NCBI GenBank assembly: GCA_016584495.1
Contig: WAID01000006.1
Span: 1,364,001 to 1,428,000, forward strand
Direction: 5' to 3'
Source of the DNA: Celoporthe dispersa
Taxonomy: Eukaryota; Ascomycota; Sordariomycetes; Diaporthales; Cryphonectriaceae
DNA length: 64,000 bases
The notes under the pieces were generated by a model. The model ran no database searches, was not told the origin of the DNA, and saw nothing but the letters and a program-made list of their open reading frames with translations. A program made the position numbers and the translations under genes. Every line of letters begins with the position of its first letter. Position 1 is the first letter of the stretch. This document shows, in pieces, positions 47,530-59,248 of the stretch.

Positions 47530-48663
47530 TCAGCTGTCCATCTTCCCGTCCCCAACGGCCCGGCGGTACAGATGCATCTGGTATCTCATGTCCTCCAGGG
47601 CGATCGCATACCTCAGCTCTGGTGCCCGTCTGAACCACACAGACTCGCTGGCCTCGATCTTGGCCCAGCCCGCCTCCTCCCCCCGCTCTGCGCCCAGGAG
47701 CACCCTGTCGAGCAGCCACTGCATCGGGTAGCGCTTCGCCTCCTTGCCGACCGTTGTCTCGGAGTAGCTCCCGGGGCTGTCGACGACGAGGAGGAGAGAC
47801 CCGGCAGGCAGGACAGAGGTCAGGGTGAGGAGGAAGGTGGTGGTCTTGCCGATGCCGCCGGCTGTGAAGAGCTCGTTGAGGGTGAAGAGGAGCGTGACCA
47901 GTACGGGTTGTGGGTAGGAGGAGGAGGAGGAGGAGGGACCAGGTGAGACGAGGAGGGACAGTTCTTCTCTGTTGAGGGCGAGGACGTCGTGCTGTCTGAA
48001 CGTCACGTCTTGTAGCCGAGAGGGCGCGACGAGTGGCGTATTTGCCGCCTGTACCGCGGCGCTGGCGTACTTGGACAACTTCGGCGGTGTTGTCAGCACG
48101 GTCCGCAGCTTGTCGACGACACTTGCCCAGGGCGCGACATCGAGGAGTGTTATCGAGCCGGCTGTGTCTGGGGGCTGGTGGCTGAGGTGCGATCCGAATG
48201 CCGCAAGCTCTGCCGCTGCTCCTCCTATCGCCAGCACCCTGAGGACCGTCCTGGTTCCCTCGTCGCCCTCGCTGTCCTCATCCTGCTGAGGCTGCCTGCC
48301 GCATAGTGCCTCCAGGTGTGATCTGATTCCGTCCAGGACGACAGCATAGCATAGAGCCCTCGTGGGACTCCACCGCGCAGCATATGCCTCCAGGTAGTCC
48401 TCCCTGCCAAAGGCCTTCTCAAAATCACGGTTGAAGAGCGCAGACTTGACCTCCTGGAGCAGGGTGTTGAGGTGCGAAGAGGACAGCACGGAGCTGAACG
48501 CAGACTGAAAGGTGTTGAGTATTTCTTGTTGGTGTGCTGCGTCCTGGCGTAGTGGCTGTTCGCTTGTGCGCACCGCCTCGCTGGGCTTGTTGGTCTGTTT
48601 TGGTGGGCGTGGCTTTGACGAGCCTTGTTTTGGTCCTGACTTTGGTGTGGGTTTCTTGACCAT
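47530..48663 (-). CDS. BMT6: 25S rRNA (uridine-N3)-methyltransferase BMT6
   Basis: Single-exon, 377 aa, nucleolar SAM-dependent methyltransferase of the BMT6 group acting on large-subunit rRNA. A Lys/Pro-rich basic leader (MVKKPTPKSGPKQGSS) suits nucleolar targeting. Then come FNRDFEKAFGREDYLEAYAARWSP, where the DYL..Y..RWSP(T/S)RAL block is diagnostic, the SAM-binding segment VLRVLAIGGAAAELAAF, and the strand SITLLDVAPW. The C-terminal RYPMQWLLDRVLLG, SVWFRRAPELRYAIALEDM and RYQMHLYRR match the family. A Ser7 run near the middle is a local expansion. Frame is intact. Confidence 0.88.
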   Translation of the reverse strand: MVKKPTPKSGPKQGSSKPRPPKQTNKPSEAVRTSEQPLRQDAAHQQEILNTFQSAFSSVLSSSHLNTLLQEVKSALFNRDFEKAFGREDYLEAYAARWSPTRALCYAVVLDGIRSHLEALCGRQPQQDEDSEGDEGTRTVLRVLAIGGAAAELAAFGSHLSHQPPDTAGSITLLDVAPWASVVDKLRTVLTTPPKLSKYASAAVQAANTPLVAPSRLQDVTFRQHDVLALNREELSLLVSPGPSSSSSSYPQPVLVTLLFTLNELFTAGGIGKTTTFLLTLTSVLPAGSLLLVVDSPGSYSETTVGKEAKRYPMQWLLDRVLLGAERGEEAGWAKIEASESVWFRRAPELRYAIALEDMRYQMHLYRRAVGDGKMDS

Positions 48664-50410
48664 CGTGACGGTTTTGTGCCCGGGTTCTCGTTTCGTACGA
48701 CCGAGCTTCAGCCAGCAGCCTGTCCCTTACAGCCACGACTCGAGTTGTGAATAGTGACTGAAGAGGAATAAATTGACCAATGGCACTGCGAGTTCCGGCA
48801 GCGCAACGTTGAGACTGAGTGCTGTTGCTAAGAGTTCTCATTTGAGTAAGTTGAAGTCGGTCTTCTCAATCCACTGCCTGCTATTCAGCCAATCAACGGA
48901 CACTTGAGGCAGCTGAATAAGCTCTCCCTGGTAACACCCCCTATGACTCTGATCAGGGGGACCAATTCAACAGTTACAGAGACAGCACAGAGAGTATCTT
49001 GGAAGTGCTGGTGTTGGAGTCTGGTGAAGAGATCTCCTGGGCAAGACAGAACATCTGGCCATGGCATTTCATTGTCTCACGAGGCTCAGATGGATGACTT
49101 GCATCTTGCAGATCTCTTCCCTTGTCCCTTGGCTTTGGCCCGTGTTCATGCTGGTGTCCGTCGCTGGGGATGGAGAAGAAAGAAAAAAGCTCCGGCTGAC
49201 GGGAGATCGCCACTGTTTGATCTGCCTTATATATCACATGTGATCTTGTTGAGAGCAGGTGTGATGAGAGCGCTGAGCAGAGGATGCTTTCATGTGTGCT
49301 GTTTCCACCCTGGAATGTGAGCCAGAGGTGTGATGTCTGTAGGGTCAGCAGCAAGGCTCAGGCCTGTCGGTAATGTGACAAGCTCAAGCTGCGCAGGCAC
49401 AGAGAGAGGCACTAATAGCAGCCCTCGAGCCTGATTAATGGACAGGGGTCCTCGGCTGAAGGGGGCGCTAGTCAAGGGCTATGGACGGCTATACCGTAGC
49501 ACTATGTACATAGTACTGTGGGATTATGGTTGGTAGAGGCTGTCAGGAGCCGAGACTAGGATAGCTGTCTTTGATTGTGGTTTGGTGTGTGGCTATGAGT
49601 GGTTTTAGTTTTTTTCTTCCCTCTCTTTTCCCTTTTCCTGGTCTTCTCTCTGCTGTCTCTTGATCACTACTTGACATTCAGGCAATGCTTTTCAGCTGAA
49701 TTGGTTGAATCCTCTGCAACATTACAGTGGAGCCATTCCCTCTTTGGGCTCCTCCCTCGCCCCTGGCCTTGTCAGTTGCCGGCCGGACGGAGCAAAAAGT
49801 CCCTGGAACAGCAGCTGGCCTGGGGCATGCTCCTGAGTACTCCGTACTCCTCCAAAAGGTGACCTTGACGTCAGGGCTTCTTTTTTTTCTCTCTCTCTCT
49901 CTCCTGCACCTGAGAAACCCCTTCAAGCCAGCCATTGTCAGGGACCATTCCAAGTCGCATCCCAGAACAACACCATAGAGGTACGACCATGGCCCCTCTA
50001 GACAATCACCCACTTACCTCCTAGAAGAACCCCATCAGCACATTCGCCATTTTGGCTAACCCACCAATGGCCCCAGAGCATCCAATGTTAGCAGCAGGCA
50101 ATCACCTATGAGCACCTTCAGCGACGTCGCACCTCCTCCCTGACGAACCCCACGATGTCTACTACCCCTTTTCAGCCTTGTTCCTAAAAGATCACCACCC
50201 GACCGCATTCGTTCTCAGTCTGTGACCTTCTTGTCTGGACCTCCTTACCCATCGGCCAACCCTCCAAGCCCTTGGAATGCCCACAGTACACGACGCGACT
50301 CTTGTCCAACCCAACCTCCTCTGGTGACGCCGTCACCAACACCCCTACTACACTGCATATCACCTAGTCCTGCAGACCTAGTCAAGCTCCTGGTGTAAAG
50401 GGTAGTCATC
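48664..50410. other. Divergent intergenic region
   Basis: 1.75 kb of promoter sequence between BMT6 and the carrier gene. A T/C tract lies near 49880-49905. The right end is CCA/CT-rich, as in fungal leaders. No supported gene. Confidence 0.5.
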
Positions 50411-51603
50411 ATGGCTGCTGTAAGCTTGACCTCCCCTTTCTCTCCCTTTGCTGCTGCGTTGTTTTGGTCCTTGCCTGCTTGCTGCTTTCGCGTCGCCCAT
50501 ATCGCGCCTCTAGCAAACTAATCGTACTGTGAAGACCCCGAATAACCTGCCCGCTTCTCCTCCACAACCTCCTCCTCTCCCCATCGATCCTTTCCGTCTC
50601 TTCATCTCACAACCGGTGGTCGCTGCCTTCTGCGCAGGTGGCGTTGCCGGCGCCGTATCCCGAACCGTCGTCTCGCCGCTCGAGCGCCTGAAGATTCTCT
50701 TCCAGGTCCAGGCCGCAGGCCGCGAGGAGTACAAGCTCTCCGTGGGAAAGGCCCTCAAGAAGATGTGGCAGGAGGAGGGCTGGCGCGGCTTCATGCGCGG
50801 CAACGGGACCAACTGCGTGCGCATCGTGCCCTACTCGGCCGTCCAGTTCGGCAGCTACAACTTCTACAAGCGGCATTTCTTCGAGTCGTACCCTGGCGCC
50901 GACCTGGGCCCGCTCATGCGCCTGACCTGTGGTGGCATCGCCGGCATCACGTCCGTCACCTTCACATACCCGCTCGACATCGTGCGCACCCGCCTCTCGA
51001 TCCAGACCGCCAGCTTCGCGGACCTTGGCGCGCGGCCCCGGGGTGGAAAGATGCCCGGCATGTGGGCCACCATGATCACCATGTACAAGACCGAGGGCGG
51101 CTTCCTCGCGCTGTACAGAGGCATCGTCCCCACCGTCGCTGGTGTCGCGCCGTACGTCGGCCTCAACTTCATGGTGTACGAACACGTGCGCACGGCCTTG
51201 ACCCCGGAGGGCGACAAAAATCCGAACGCCATGCGGAAGCTTCTGGCCGGCGCCGTGTCCGGTGCGGTCGCCCAGACCTGCACCTATCCCTTGTGAGTGG
51301 CCACTGGGTTCTTGCGCAGATGCACAGCAGGTGAGGAAACATGAGTTGTTGGCTAACACGAGTGGCAGTGATGTGCTCCGGCGGCGCTTCCAGATCAACA
51401 CCATGAGCGGCATGGGCTACAAATACAAGTCAATAGGAGACGCCATGACCCGGATCATTGCCCAGGAGGGTATCAAGGGGCTGTACAAGGGTATCGTGCC
51501 CAACCTGTTGAAGGTGGCACCCAGCATGGCATCGAGCTGGCTGAGCTTCGAGATGACACGAGACTTCCTGGTCAGTGTTGGCCCCAGCGAGGTGATACTC
51601 TGA
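50411..51603 (+). CDS. Mitochondrial carrier, YPR011C type
   Basis: 340 aa. Exon 1 codes only Met-Ala-Ala (50411-50419); introns are 50420-50513 and 51293-51368. Three carrier repeats are visible: AAFCAGGVAGAVSRTVVSPL then ERLKILFQVQ; TYPLDIVRTRLSIQTASF; and TYPFDVLRRRFQINTM, with RGNGTNCVRIVPYSAVQF and YKGIVPNLLKVAPSMASSWL. The GGVAGAVSRTVVSP and RTRLSIQTA segments match yeast YPR011C, a reported transporter of adenosine 5'-phosphosulfate and PAPS in the inner membrane. The related Leu5/CoA carriers are an alternative. Frame is intact, with strong GC3 bias. Confidence 0.9.
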
Positions 51604-52977
51604 GCCCGCAGCATGACGACCGAGGAAGAAGGGAGAGGCTCCGACAATGAGGACGACGAGAACAAGACGCGAGGATACCCCCACCATGACCAGCATGGGA
51701 AAGGCACCAGCAGCATGCCATTCCACATGGCCTGGGAAGGGCAGCCACAGCACAGCTTCTGGGGCCAATCAGCACCGTTTTGCAACCTGATGGCCCCGTG
51801 TACGACGGATAGAACAAGTATCGAGGAGATCCTTCTTCAGGATGAGGATACTTGTGAGAGGTTTCTGAGCACTGGGTCGACCGTCTACTCGAGCAAGAGG
51901 CTCCTAAACGAGATTCTGACGATGCCCCGGCGGAGGCCAATGGACAAGCCACAACCTAGGTCAGATCCCTTGCGAAGACAATTGTTAGACTTTAGAAGGC
52001 ATGGCTATGTCTACTTACATTGCATCATCACGGGCTGTCCCGTGCCAATAAAAATTGATACCGCTGTATTCCTGATATTACATCAACCGAGAGTTTCCAG
52101 AGGTGGTGCTGCAGGTAGTGCCTGTAGCATCCGAGGCTGTAAATATGGAAAGACGGGCATGGGGTGAACAACTTCATCCGTAACCCTGGGATTTCTCCTG
52201 CCATATAAAACACCCGCGAGCCTGAGAACAGTCTGATGGTACTCTGTTTTCTTTTTTGGTTCTTCAGGCACAGATCTCAGCAATGCTTACGCTTGTCTTA
52301 CTCTCGAAAAGCGCTTGGTTCCCTACACGGCAGGGGGAGTTACAGGGTGAGGGGCGAAATCGCCCGCTCTTCCACAACCATCTGCAAGCCTCACCAAGAT
52401 AACCATCAATCTCTCGTACCCTTTTGTTTTGTGGATCTCAACAATGTTTTTTTCTCTTTTTTTCCCCCTTACCGCGTTACGCTTGATAACCCCCCCCCCC
52501 TTCAAAAACTCGAATAAGGCTTTTTACAAGCTTAGGCCCTGTCACAGAAGATCTGCCTCAATATATTAGTAAGAGGCTGTCGAATAAGCAGCCATGTCAT
52601 CAAAGCTGAATGCACCAGCTTGCTTTGTCCCGAGATATCCTTCCTAAAGAAGATGCAGATACTGAGCTGAACAGCAGTTGCTCCACTCAGAGTTGAAGTC
52701 GAAATCGATAGCGAGCGCCGTGCAGCTGCACGTAACATGGGTGGGATTTTCGTGTGGCCTACATGTGATACCGAGAGTGGAGATGGTACGACCAAACTGA
52801 ATATACATGTATTGTGATTCTCCTAGTAGTACCTCCTTAAGTGAGGACTTGGCCTTCCAAGCTACAATTCATTTCTACCCGGAAAAAATCTTGATAACAC
52901 TCCCATATTGTCGTCCTCGGACCATCAAATTCCTGAGAGCTCTTGAAGCAGGAAGATCTTGCATTGCCAGAACTTCA
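51604..52977. other. Intergenic
   Basis: A plus-strand frame from 51613 to 52167 (184 codons) directly follows the carrier stop and is most likely 3' untranslated sequence. A C10 run sits near 52492-52501. The right part is the promoter of the CorA-like gene and is lower in GC. Confidence 0.5.
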
Positions 52978-55900
52978 ATGGCTGCGGGACCTGGTAACCA
53001 GCGCGGGACGGGAGCCAAGCGCCAGTTCTGGGACGAGCCTGAGGAATCTGTCGCTACAGACTATATGTATCAGGGTTGTGTCAAACGTATGTTTTCAGCT
53101 TCATCCCCGTCGCCCTCCCAAAGAGCCTTAGTTGCGTATTTTCTCAAATTCTAACGTCATAAAAAGCAGCAATCCAAGAACCAGCAGGCCAAGGACCAGA
53201 ATCACCTGGATATGGGGACGAAGAGCGCAGAACCGATGAAGACCCACCTTATCATGCGCAGAACCGCTATGCCTCGTTTGGAGAGGATGGTACAACTGCG
53301 ACCGTCGACACGTTCGGTAACCTGATGCAACTTAGTCAATACCTTGGAGAAGGTGTCGGCAAGTCAGGAATGCTCTGTCTTGATCGAGTTGATGCAGTGC
53401 CGTATCAAGTACGTTATAGGATGGAACGGTTGAACGATTTGATGAAAGACCCCAAACAGGCTGAACAATTTGGCATCGTCTTTACCGGAACCCTGGGCCA
53501 AATCATGAGCAACAACTCCGGTATCCCACCTAGAAAAGAGTGGCTCAATTGGCGATGGCCGCGTTACGAATATATGAACACCCCTAACGACCATGCGAAG
53601 CTGCCACATCCGAAGATATCGATACAGTGGATGGTCCATCATGGGACTGTGTTGCAGAAGACCACAGTAATAAACTTGAGGAGGAAGGCCTTCAACACAA
53701 AGTTTCACTTCCGCAACCACATCCTAATTCGAGAGCTTGATTGCTTTGATAACAGCCACGAATTCAACAATGCCGAACCCGACAAGAAAGTATACACCAG
53801 TTGTATCGGTCCTCATGGATACAGCTTGGTCTGCGTCCATGAGTTTCCGAAGACCGAGCCACCACAACCAACGGGCGTACGCGCTTTCGCTGGTGCTTCT
53901 GTCGTGTCCATTTTCAAGAACCGTAAAGCTCTTGAATTTCCCGACCAGCGTAACAGGGAATGGTTCTCGTGGCATCACACTATCAATGCCGGGGAAAGGA
54001 TGGAACTCGTCATAGCTTTCAGATTGATCAAGCTTGATCAGCAGCAGGAAAGCTGGAAGAAATTCATCATTCCCGCACGCATGGCCGACGTGGACAGCTT
54101 CTTGATAAGGAGCCCCGAACGACCAATCTTTTTATATCCCGAATCAGTAATGACAACACGAAGGACTCGAAAAACGATGAAGGAGAATCAACTACTGGAT
54201 ATACGGGAGCCGTGAGCAGCCATGATGGGTCAGCGGATTCCTATATCGAGTTCATGGTTCGGCGCAACCTAGAGCACATCCTCTCCGTCTGCGCTGTTCT
54301 CTGACGGTGCCTCCACCCGAGCCACTGGAGTCTGATGACTTACCGGATCCGGCTCAGGGTGATCGGAGCGGACGACGAAAATCCAACAACCTTGATACCT
54401 CTGCGGTGGCACTGACATGTGGTGACATTTCTGGACACCTGGTTACCAACTCTGCAAGTTTGTGAGTATTCACGATGGTACTGAATCGAAAGCCTCAAAT
54501 AATGTCCTGATAAGCATCGCAGCTTTGCCTTCTCCTTCCTAACCGAAACTGCCAAGCGGCTTCAAATTCTCAAACCACAAAGGCCCAACGACGAAAACGA
54601 GGTTGACAATCTCTTGTCAAGGATTCGCTCTGTGTGCCTCGGCCATCTCAAGTGGTTACGGGAAGCTGAAAAGATGCCCAATGGCTGTTTCGCACCGAAT
54701 TACCGCGTCACTGGGAAAATCATTCATGACTCTCCTGACCCATGGACATGGATAGCCCCCGAGACACCCACTGATACGCCGTTTCAATTGTTGAAGGTCA
54801 CAAAGTTCGTCAGCGTTATGCAAAGTGATAGAAGGCCCGTTTATGAACTGGTACAAGAGGTGTTGACGGATTGGCTGACGGCCCTGGAGAAGGCTGATAG
54901 GCGTGATAAGTTTGCATGGCCCCATGCGACGAGGGAGAATATGAGAATTTTTCGACTGGACGACCATCTTTGGATCTTATCCGCCCTCGAGTCCGTGCTA
55001 GACTTGGGCGGATCGTTTGTCAAGTCCTACGCAAGGTACCTATCCCCCAAATCCGACGCTAAACCCAAGGTGAAGATATCGCAAAGGGGGAACAACGTTT
55101 CATTCCAAGTCAGGGAGCAGAAATTCAACTCCATTAACATGCAACGGGAAGTCTTGGGACGATTCACCTCGGAAAATCCGAAGAATAGGAAGAGAATGCT
55201 GGCACTAACCCGCTCGCCGAGAGATACTCGTTTCCTTTTGCATGCAAGGGACACTGCCTGTTTCTACGGCGAGGCCCGGGATGTTTTGACGAAGTCGTTA
55301 TACAACGAACTATGGAAAGCTACGGTGCAAATACAGCCTGAACATGACGAGAACGACGACACGATCTGGACTACCACCCTCCGGTATGCTCTGGCAGCTG
55401 CCATGGGCAGCCTGGGGCACCGCATCAATGAGAGGACACCGGGAGAGCTCGTTCAAACGGCTCTCGACGTTTTATCCCGCGCGACGGGTTTCAACGGAGT
55501 TGTTCTAGGGGAGCTCGACGAGGATCTGCAGCCAGGGATATTTTCGGACGAACAATATCGACATTCTTTCTTCCACGCAGGATTCGAAGTACCGTTTCTA
55601 CTGTTGGTGTACGCGAGGCGAATTAATCAAGCATTGAGCCCCACCAACCCTCCCACGCAAGACCGGGCCAATAATATAAACGAAGAAATGTTAGATCTCT
55701 TGAGAAAGCTCTCACAAGAGTTAAGAGAGAGAAACCGAAGCCCTGCCACCAACAACAACCGAATCACCATGAAAAAGCGTATGCCATTCAACAGTCAGAT
55801 AGACTCGACTAGCATAGTTGAGGTCAGTGATGAGTGGCTGTTCGATTACCCAGGTACGTATTGAAACAGTTTTCCTTGTTGCTGCAGAAAACTTCAATAT

Positions 55901-56192
55901 CCTGTGATGACAGTATGCATAAGGTTGCGCTTGTCCTGTATCATTTTAACTAAGAATGACGCCTCCTTGCTTGTACATGAAGACTGACCTCATTTCTCGG
56001 CCAGAATTTATTGGGGACGAGTCAGACAAAGAGATCAACTTTGAAGATGCTGTCAACTCGGCCTACAAGGATCCTGAGGCATATCCGCCAAAGGGAGTCA
56101 TCTATAGTGCAATTGCAGCTGCCAAGGGACAACTAGAGAGACAACAGCAACAAGCAGAGGAGCAACAACAGCAACAACCAGAAGGGCAATAA
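52978..56192 (+). CDS. N-terminal part of a long CorA-like protein, ending at TAA in a Gln repeat
   Basis: Exons: 52978-53086, 53170-54211, 54273-54461, 54523-55853 and from 56005. All four introns are GT-AG, and joints keep one frame (for example VKPIQEP, REPAHPL, SASFFAF, YPEFIG). As far as the stop at 56190-56192 this is about 952 aa. The protein is a large, soluble-looking orphan region (KEWLNWRWPRYEYMNTP, FHFRNHILIRELDCFDNSHE, HHTINAGERMELVIAFRLIK, FGEARDV-type helices later), then a Gln/Pro/Glu/Gly tandem repeat. The stop arises inside the second repeat unit. The frame is open on the other side and leads into a CorA-like membrane module, so this is probably the front half of one protein of about 1630 aa. 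No domain is recognised in this half. Confidence 0.62.
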
Positions 56193-56258
56193 CAGCAACA
56201 ACCAGAGGGACAACAACAGCAACAACTAGAAGGGCAACAACGGCAACAACCAGAGGGA
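56163..56258 (+). repeat. Four 24-bp tandem units coding QQQQQPEG, unit 2 with TAA
   Basis: Units at 56163, 56187, 56211 and 56235, each based on CAACAACAGCAACAACCAGA plus four bases. In unit 2 the second codon is TAA (56190-56192) where the other three have CAA, a single C-to-T change in a CpA context. Confidence 0.85.
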
Positions 56259-58298
56259 GGACAAAAACATTGTGCACTTACCGAGATCTGTGCTGAGATA
56301 CTTGACACTTCAAAGCACAAGCATCTTGCCAAGCGCCAAGTCCTTGATAACATGCATCCTAAGGAATTCTCAACTAATGACGACCTTTGGAAACATATCA
56401 AAACCCCAAGAACAGCTGCAAACGCTAAAAAGAGATTCGTATGGCTACCTCGTGTGAACCAGGGAACTGCTCTCCGTTGCTACTTAGTGGCTCCGTCAGC
56501 AGAGAATCGTGCACTATCTATGTTCTTCGACCGCCATGCCAGCTACGGGAAATACTTCTTCGATGACACAACAATGGTGCTCAACCTGTGGGAGACAGAA
56601 CTTCACTTGAGCTACTATCTTCTGGTCAAACCCGGGGCTGATACATTCGAGGGAATCCCTGAGAGGGGTGGAAAGTCTTGGCCTGGAGTCGGAGTGGAAA
56701 AGCTTGGCAGAGCATCTGTCGGTTTTCGTTTCTATGGGGACTTTTTTGACCGTTACTGGACCTGTCACTTCATCGAATACACATACATTACACCACAGCG
56801 CAACAATGAGACACCCAATCAGGAAGATGATATTGCTCGGGATTTTCCTTTTGAAACATCTCCGGAGCACAAAAGAACATGGGCAGAGGAAGGTTTTGGA
56901 GATTCGCCTTTTCAACAGGACTGTTCGAAAAGTGGTCAACCAGACTCGAGAGGTCGTCGATGAGATTAAAACAGCACTTGGTGTCCAAAAGCATTCAAAC
57001 TCCATCGATTTCTTAAGCCTCACCAGCCACGACTACTCCTCAAGTGACACCCTCTGGAAGGATTTTCAGCCCATTCTTCACCTGATCAATGAGGATATCG
57101 AGTCGACACTTGCTATAATCTCCAAGTGGTCAGCCCGGGAGGCTAATCGTGGCCCGGAGAGGCCCAGGTGGACACGCAACGATGAAGGAAAATACCGTGC
57201 ATTCATCAAAAAAGAACTCAACACATCCACTGAAGTCATCAGTGAGCTTGAAACTATCCACAAAGGAGTTCAAGCACTGGAAAAATCTCTTGATGACAGT
57301 TTTGACAGATGGCGCGAGTCGCTATCCTTCTCTGACAACAAAAACATCATGTCCTTCACTTATGTCACGGTGATTTTCCTTCCTCTGGGCTTCGCTGCAA
57401 GTATGTTCAGCATGAGTGGACCTCCGGACAGCTCTGTCGTTGGCAACATGGCAGCATGCGCTGTGGTGGCTTTGATTATTACTCTCATCGCATTGATTAA
57501 CGCTGAAGGCATTCTCATCTTCGCAAATGTACTGCGAATGCCGCTTTTGGTCCTCGGAAGCTTCATCACCAAGTGTACCCAGATCAAAGGGGAGTACAGC
57601 TATCTTGTTGGGCCGTCTCAGAAGTATCGAACGGACACACCTGAAAGCTCGTTCAATTATGACAGCGGCTCCACAGCCGGAACAGGCGAACACTCCAAGA
57701 CTGAAATCCCGTGGGAATTATGGATTTGGCCAGCCCACATCTTATTCGAGCTACCTGTGCAAGTACTTGCACGAGGCTCTGGGCTACTGTGTGGAAAGGC
57801 AAAGACTTCAGTGAATCCCGAGGATGGAATAGGAGAGACTCTAGAAGGAGCACAACAAGCACCGATCAAGCATGCAAGAAAACACGAGCAGATTCTGAAG
57901 GGAGCATTCATCCTTGGCGGACTATTATTCTCCCCGCTGCTATTGATTGCATGGCTCGTCCAAATTGTATGCGTCAACGGCACATATTTATTCAGATTCC
58001 TAGAAGGTACGGCTCCCTCATCAAGTTTTCATCTACTTAGTCCATCCGGAAGTTGTGCAAGAACTGATCGTGATGACAAACAGTGTGGATTTTACAGCCT
58101 CTCCTTAAGACCAAATTGGTTGAAAAGGATCGCTTCGATAAGCTAGCATATTTTCCATTGAATGCTAGACCCTCCAGACGGAGAGCTGCAGACGAGGGGC
58201 ACGAGGACAGTTCGGAGTCTTCCGAGATCCGACCAAAATGGTTTAGGAAAATTCAGTTGAAGCGAGATAAGGATTCGGATACAACGCATGGTAATTGA
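56193..58298 (+). CDS. C-terminal CorA-like membrane module
   Basis: The frame continues straight on from the Gln repeat (GGQKHCALTEICAEILDTS). The first in-frame Met is at 56352 if this half is a separate gene. It resembles fungal CorA-like Mg2+ transporter proteins: a cytosolic region with RFVWLPRVNQ, then long helices (KALGV-like linker, STEVISELETIHKGVQALEK), then FTYVTVIFLPLGFAASMFSM, the place where CorA proteins have their first pore helix and GMN motif. A second helix (ACAVVALIITLIALINA) follows, and a late hydrophobic segment (GAFILGGLLFSPLLLIAWLV). GMN itself is replaced by SMS. The frame changes by one base near 56917, probably in a T4 run before NRTVRKVVNQTREVV. The last intron is 58007-58083 (joint LEVWILQPL). 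Channel function is uncertain. Confidence 0.6.
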
Positions 58299-59248
58299 AA
58301 GGCCACTCAGCCTCCGAATTGGAAATGAGAAGTAGGTAGCCGGTAGTGTTTTAGTATTTCGACAGCCAGGTTCTTTATGTTAGAAGCTTATCTTGAATGT
58401 ATCTTCTCGCGCTGCAAACGGATCTCGGCTCTCACTTGTCTGTCGTTCCTCTTCAGACTAGTGTATTAAGTAAGTATTTGATGCTTGATAACCTGGACGG
58501 GCTGGAGAATATGACTGAGGTGCATCTGTGATTATCCAGGAGCCTCAAGATTGCAGATGGGAACGCAACAGCACGGCCTCCATTTCGTACAGAAAACCCG
58601 ACCTGATGGTCCAGAATGGACACAAATTCCACTTTTCTGCGATATGGCATAGAACTTTTGTGGATATATGGCCTGGTGAGGCGGAATAGAGAGCTTTCTG
58701 AGAGCAACATGGACATAAATAATGTCGAGATCTCTGTCTGAGCCAGCTCGGGCTTGGTGATGGCTTAAATGGCCAGTGCAGAGATGGGGCTGAACGAACC
58801 CTCTCTTCCATGCCTGAATATGTCGTTGGCTAGAATTTGCTCGGGGCTCCAAACAACTGACGAGTATCTAGTTCTTTTCATTGCGTGAGACGGCACATAT
58901 AGTCTGGTATGACGCAGAAATTGAGAAGGGATTCAAGGAAATTTGTCGCATTGGAGATGAACACTCAAGAGCAAGGGTGGTGTGAGCCTCGGTGCCTTGT
59001 CGGTAGGATGGCTGAGCCTCGTGAAGCTAGTGTCGTTGGCTGAACGCACAGACCACCCAAAGTAACCGGTCCGTCACCAGCTGGCGCGCAAGCGAGCCAA
59101 TCAGGTCGGACCCACCAAGCAAATTCCACCTCGCGCGAACTTTTCGTTTCGCCCGCCCTGATCTTGTTATTTTCTGCAACTAACCACCACCAGCAAATCT
59201 TCTCCCCATCGACTCTCAGATTCTCGACATCTCGAGTCAACAGCCAAG
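58299..59248. other. RPL18 promoter region
   Basis: No gene supported. A CCAAT pentamer lies near 59096-59100 (GAGCCAATCAGG), about 150 bp before the RPL18 start, followed by a CT/CA-rich leader. No TATA box is seen, as usual for fungal ribosomal protein genes. Confidence 0.5.

Noticed and set aside
51613..52167. 184-codon frame directly after the YPR011C-type carrier
   Set aside because: No promoter space, no family features, irregular composition; most likely 3' untranslated sequence.
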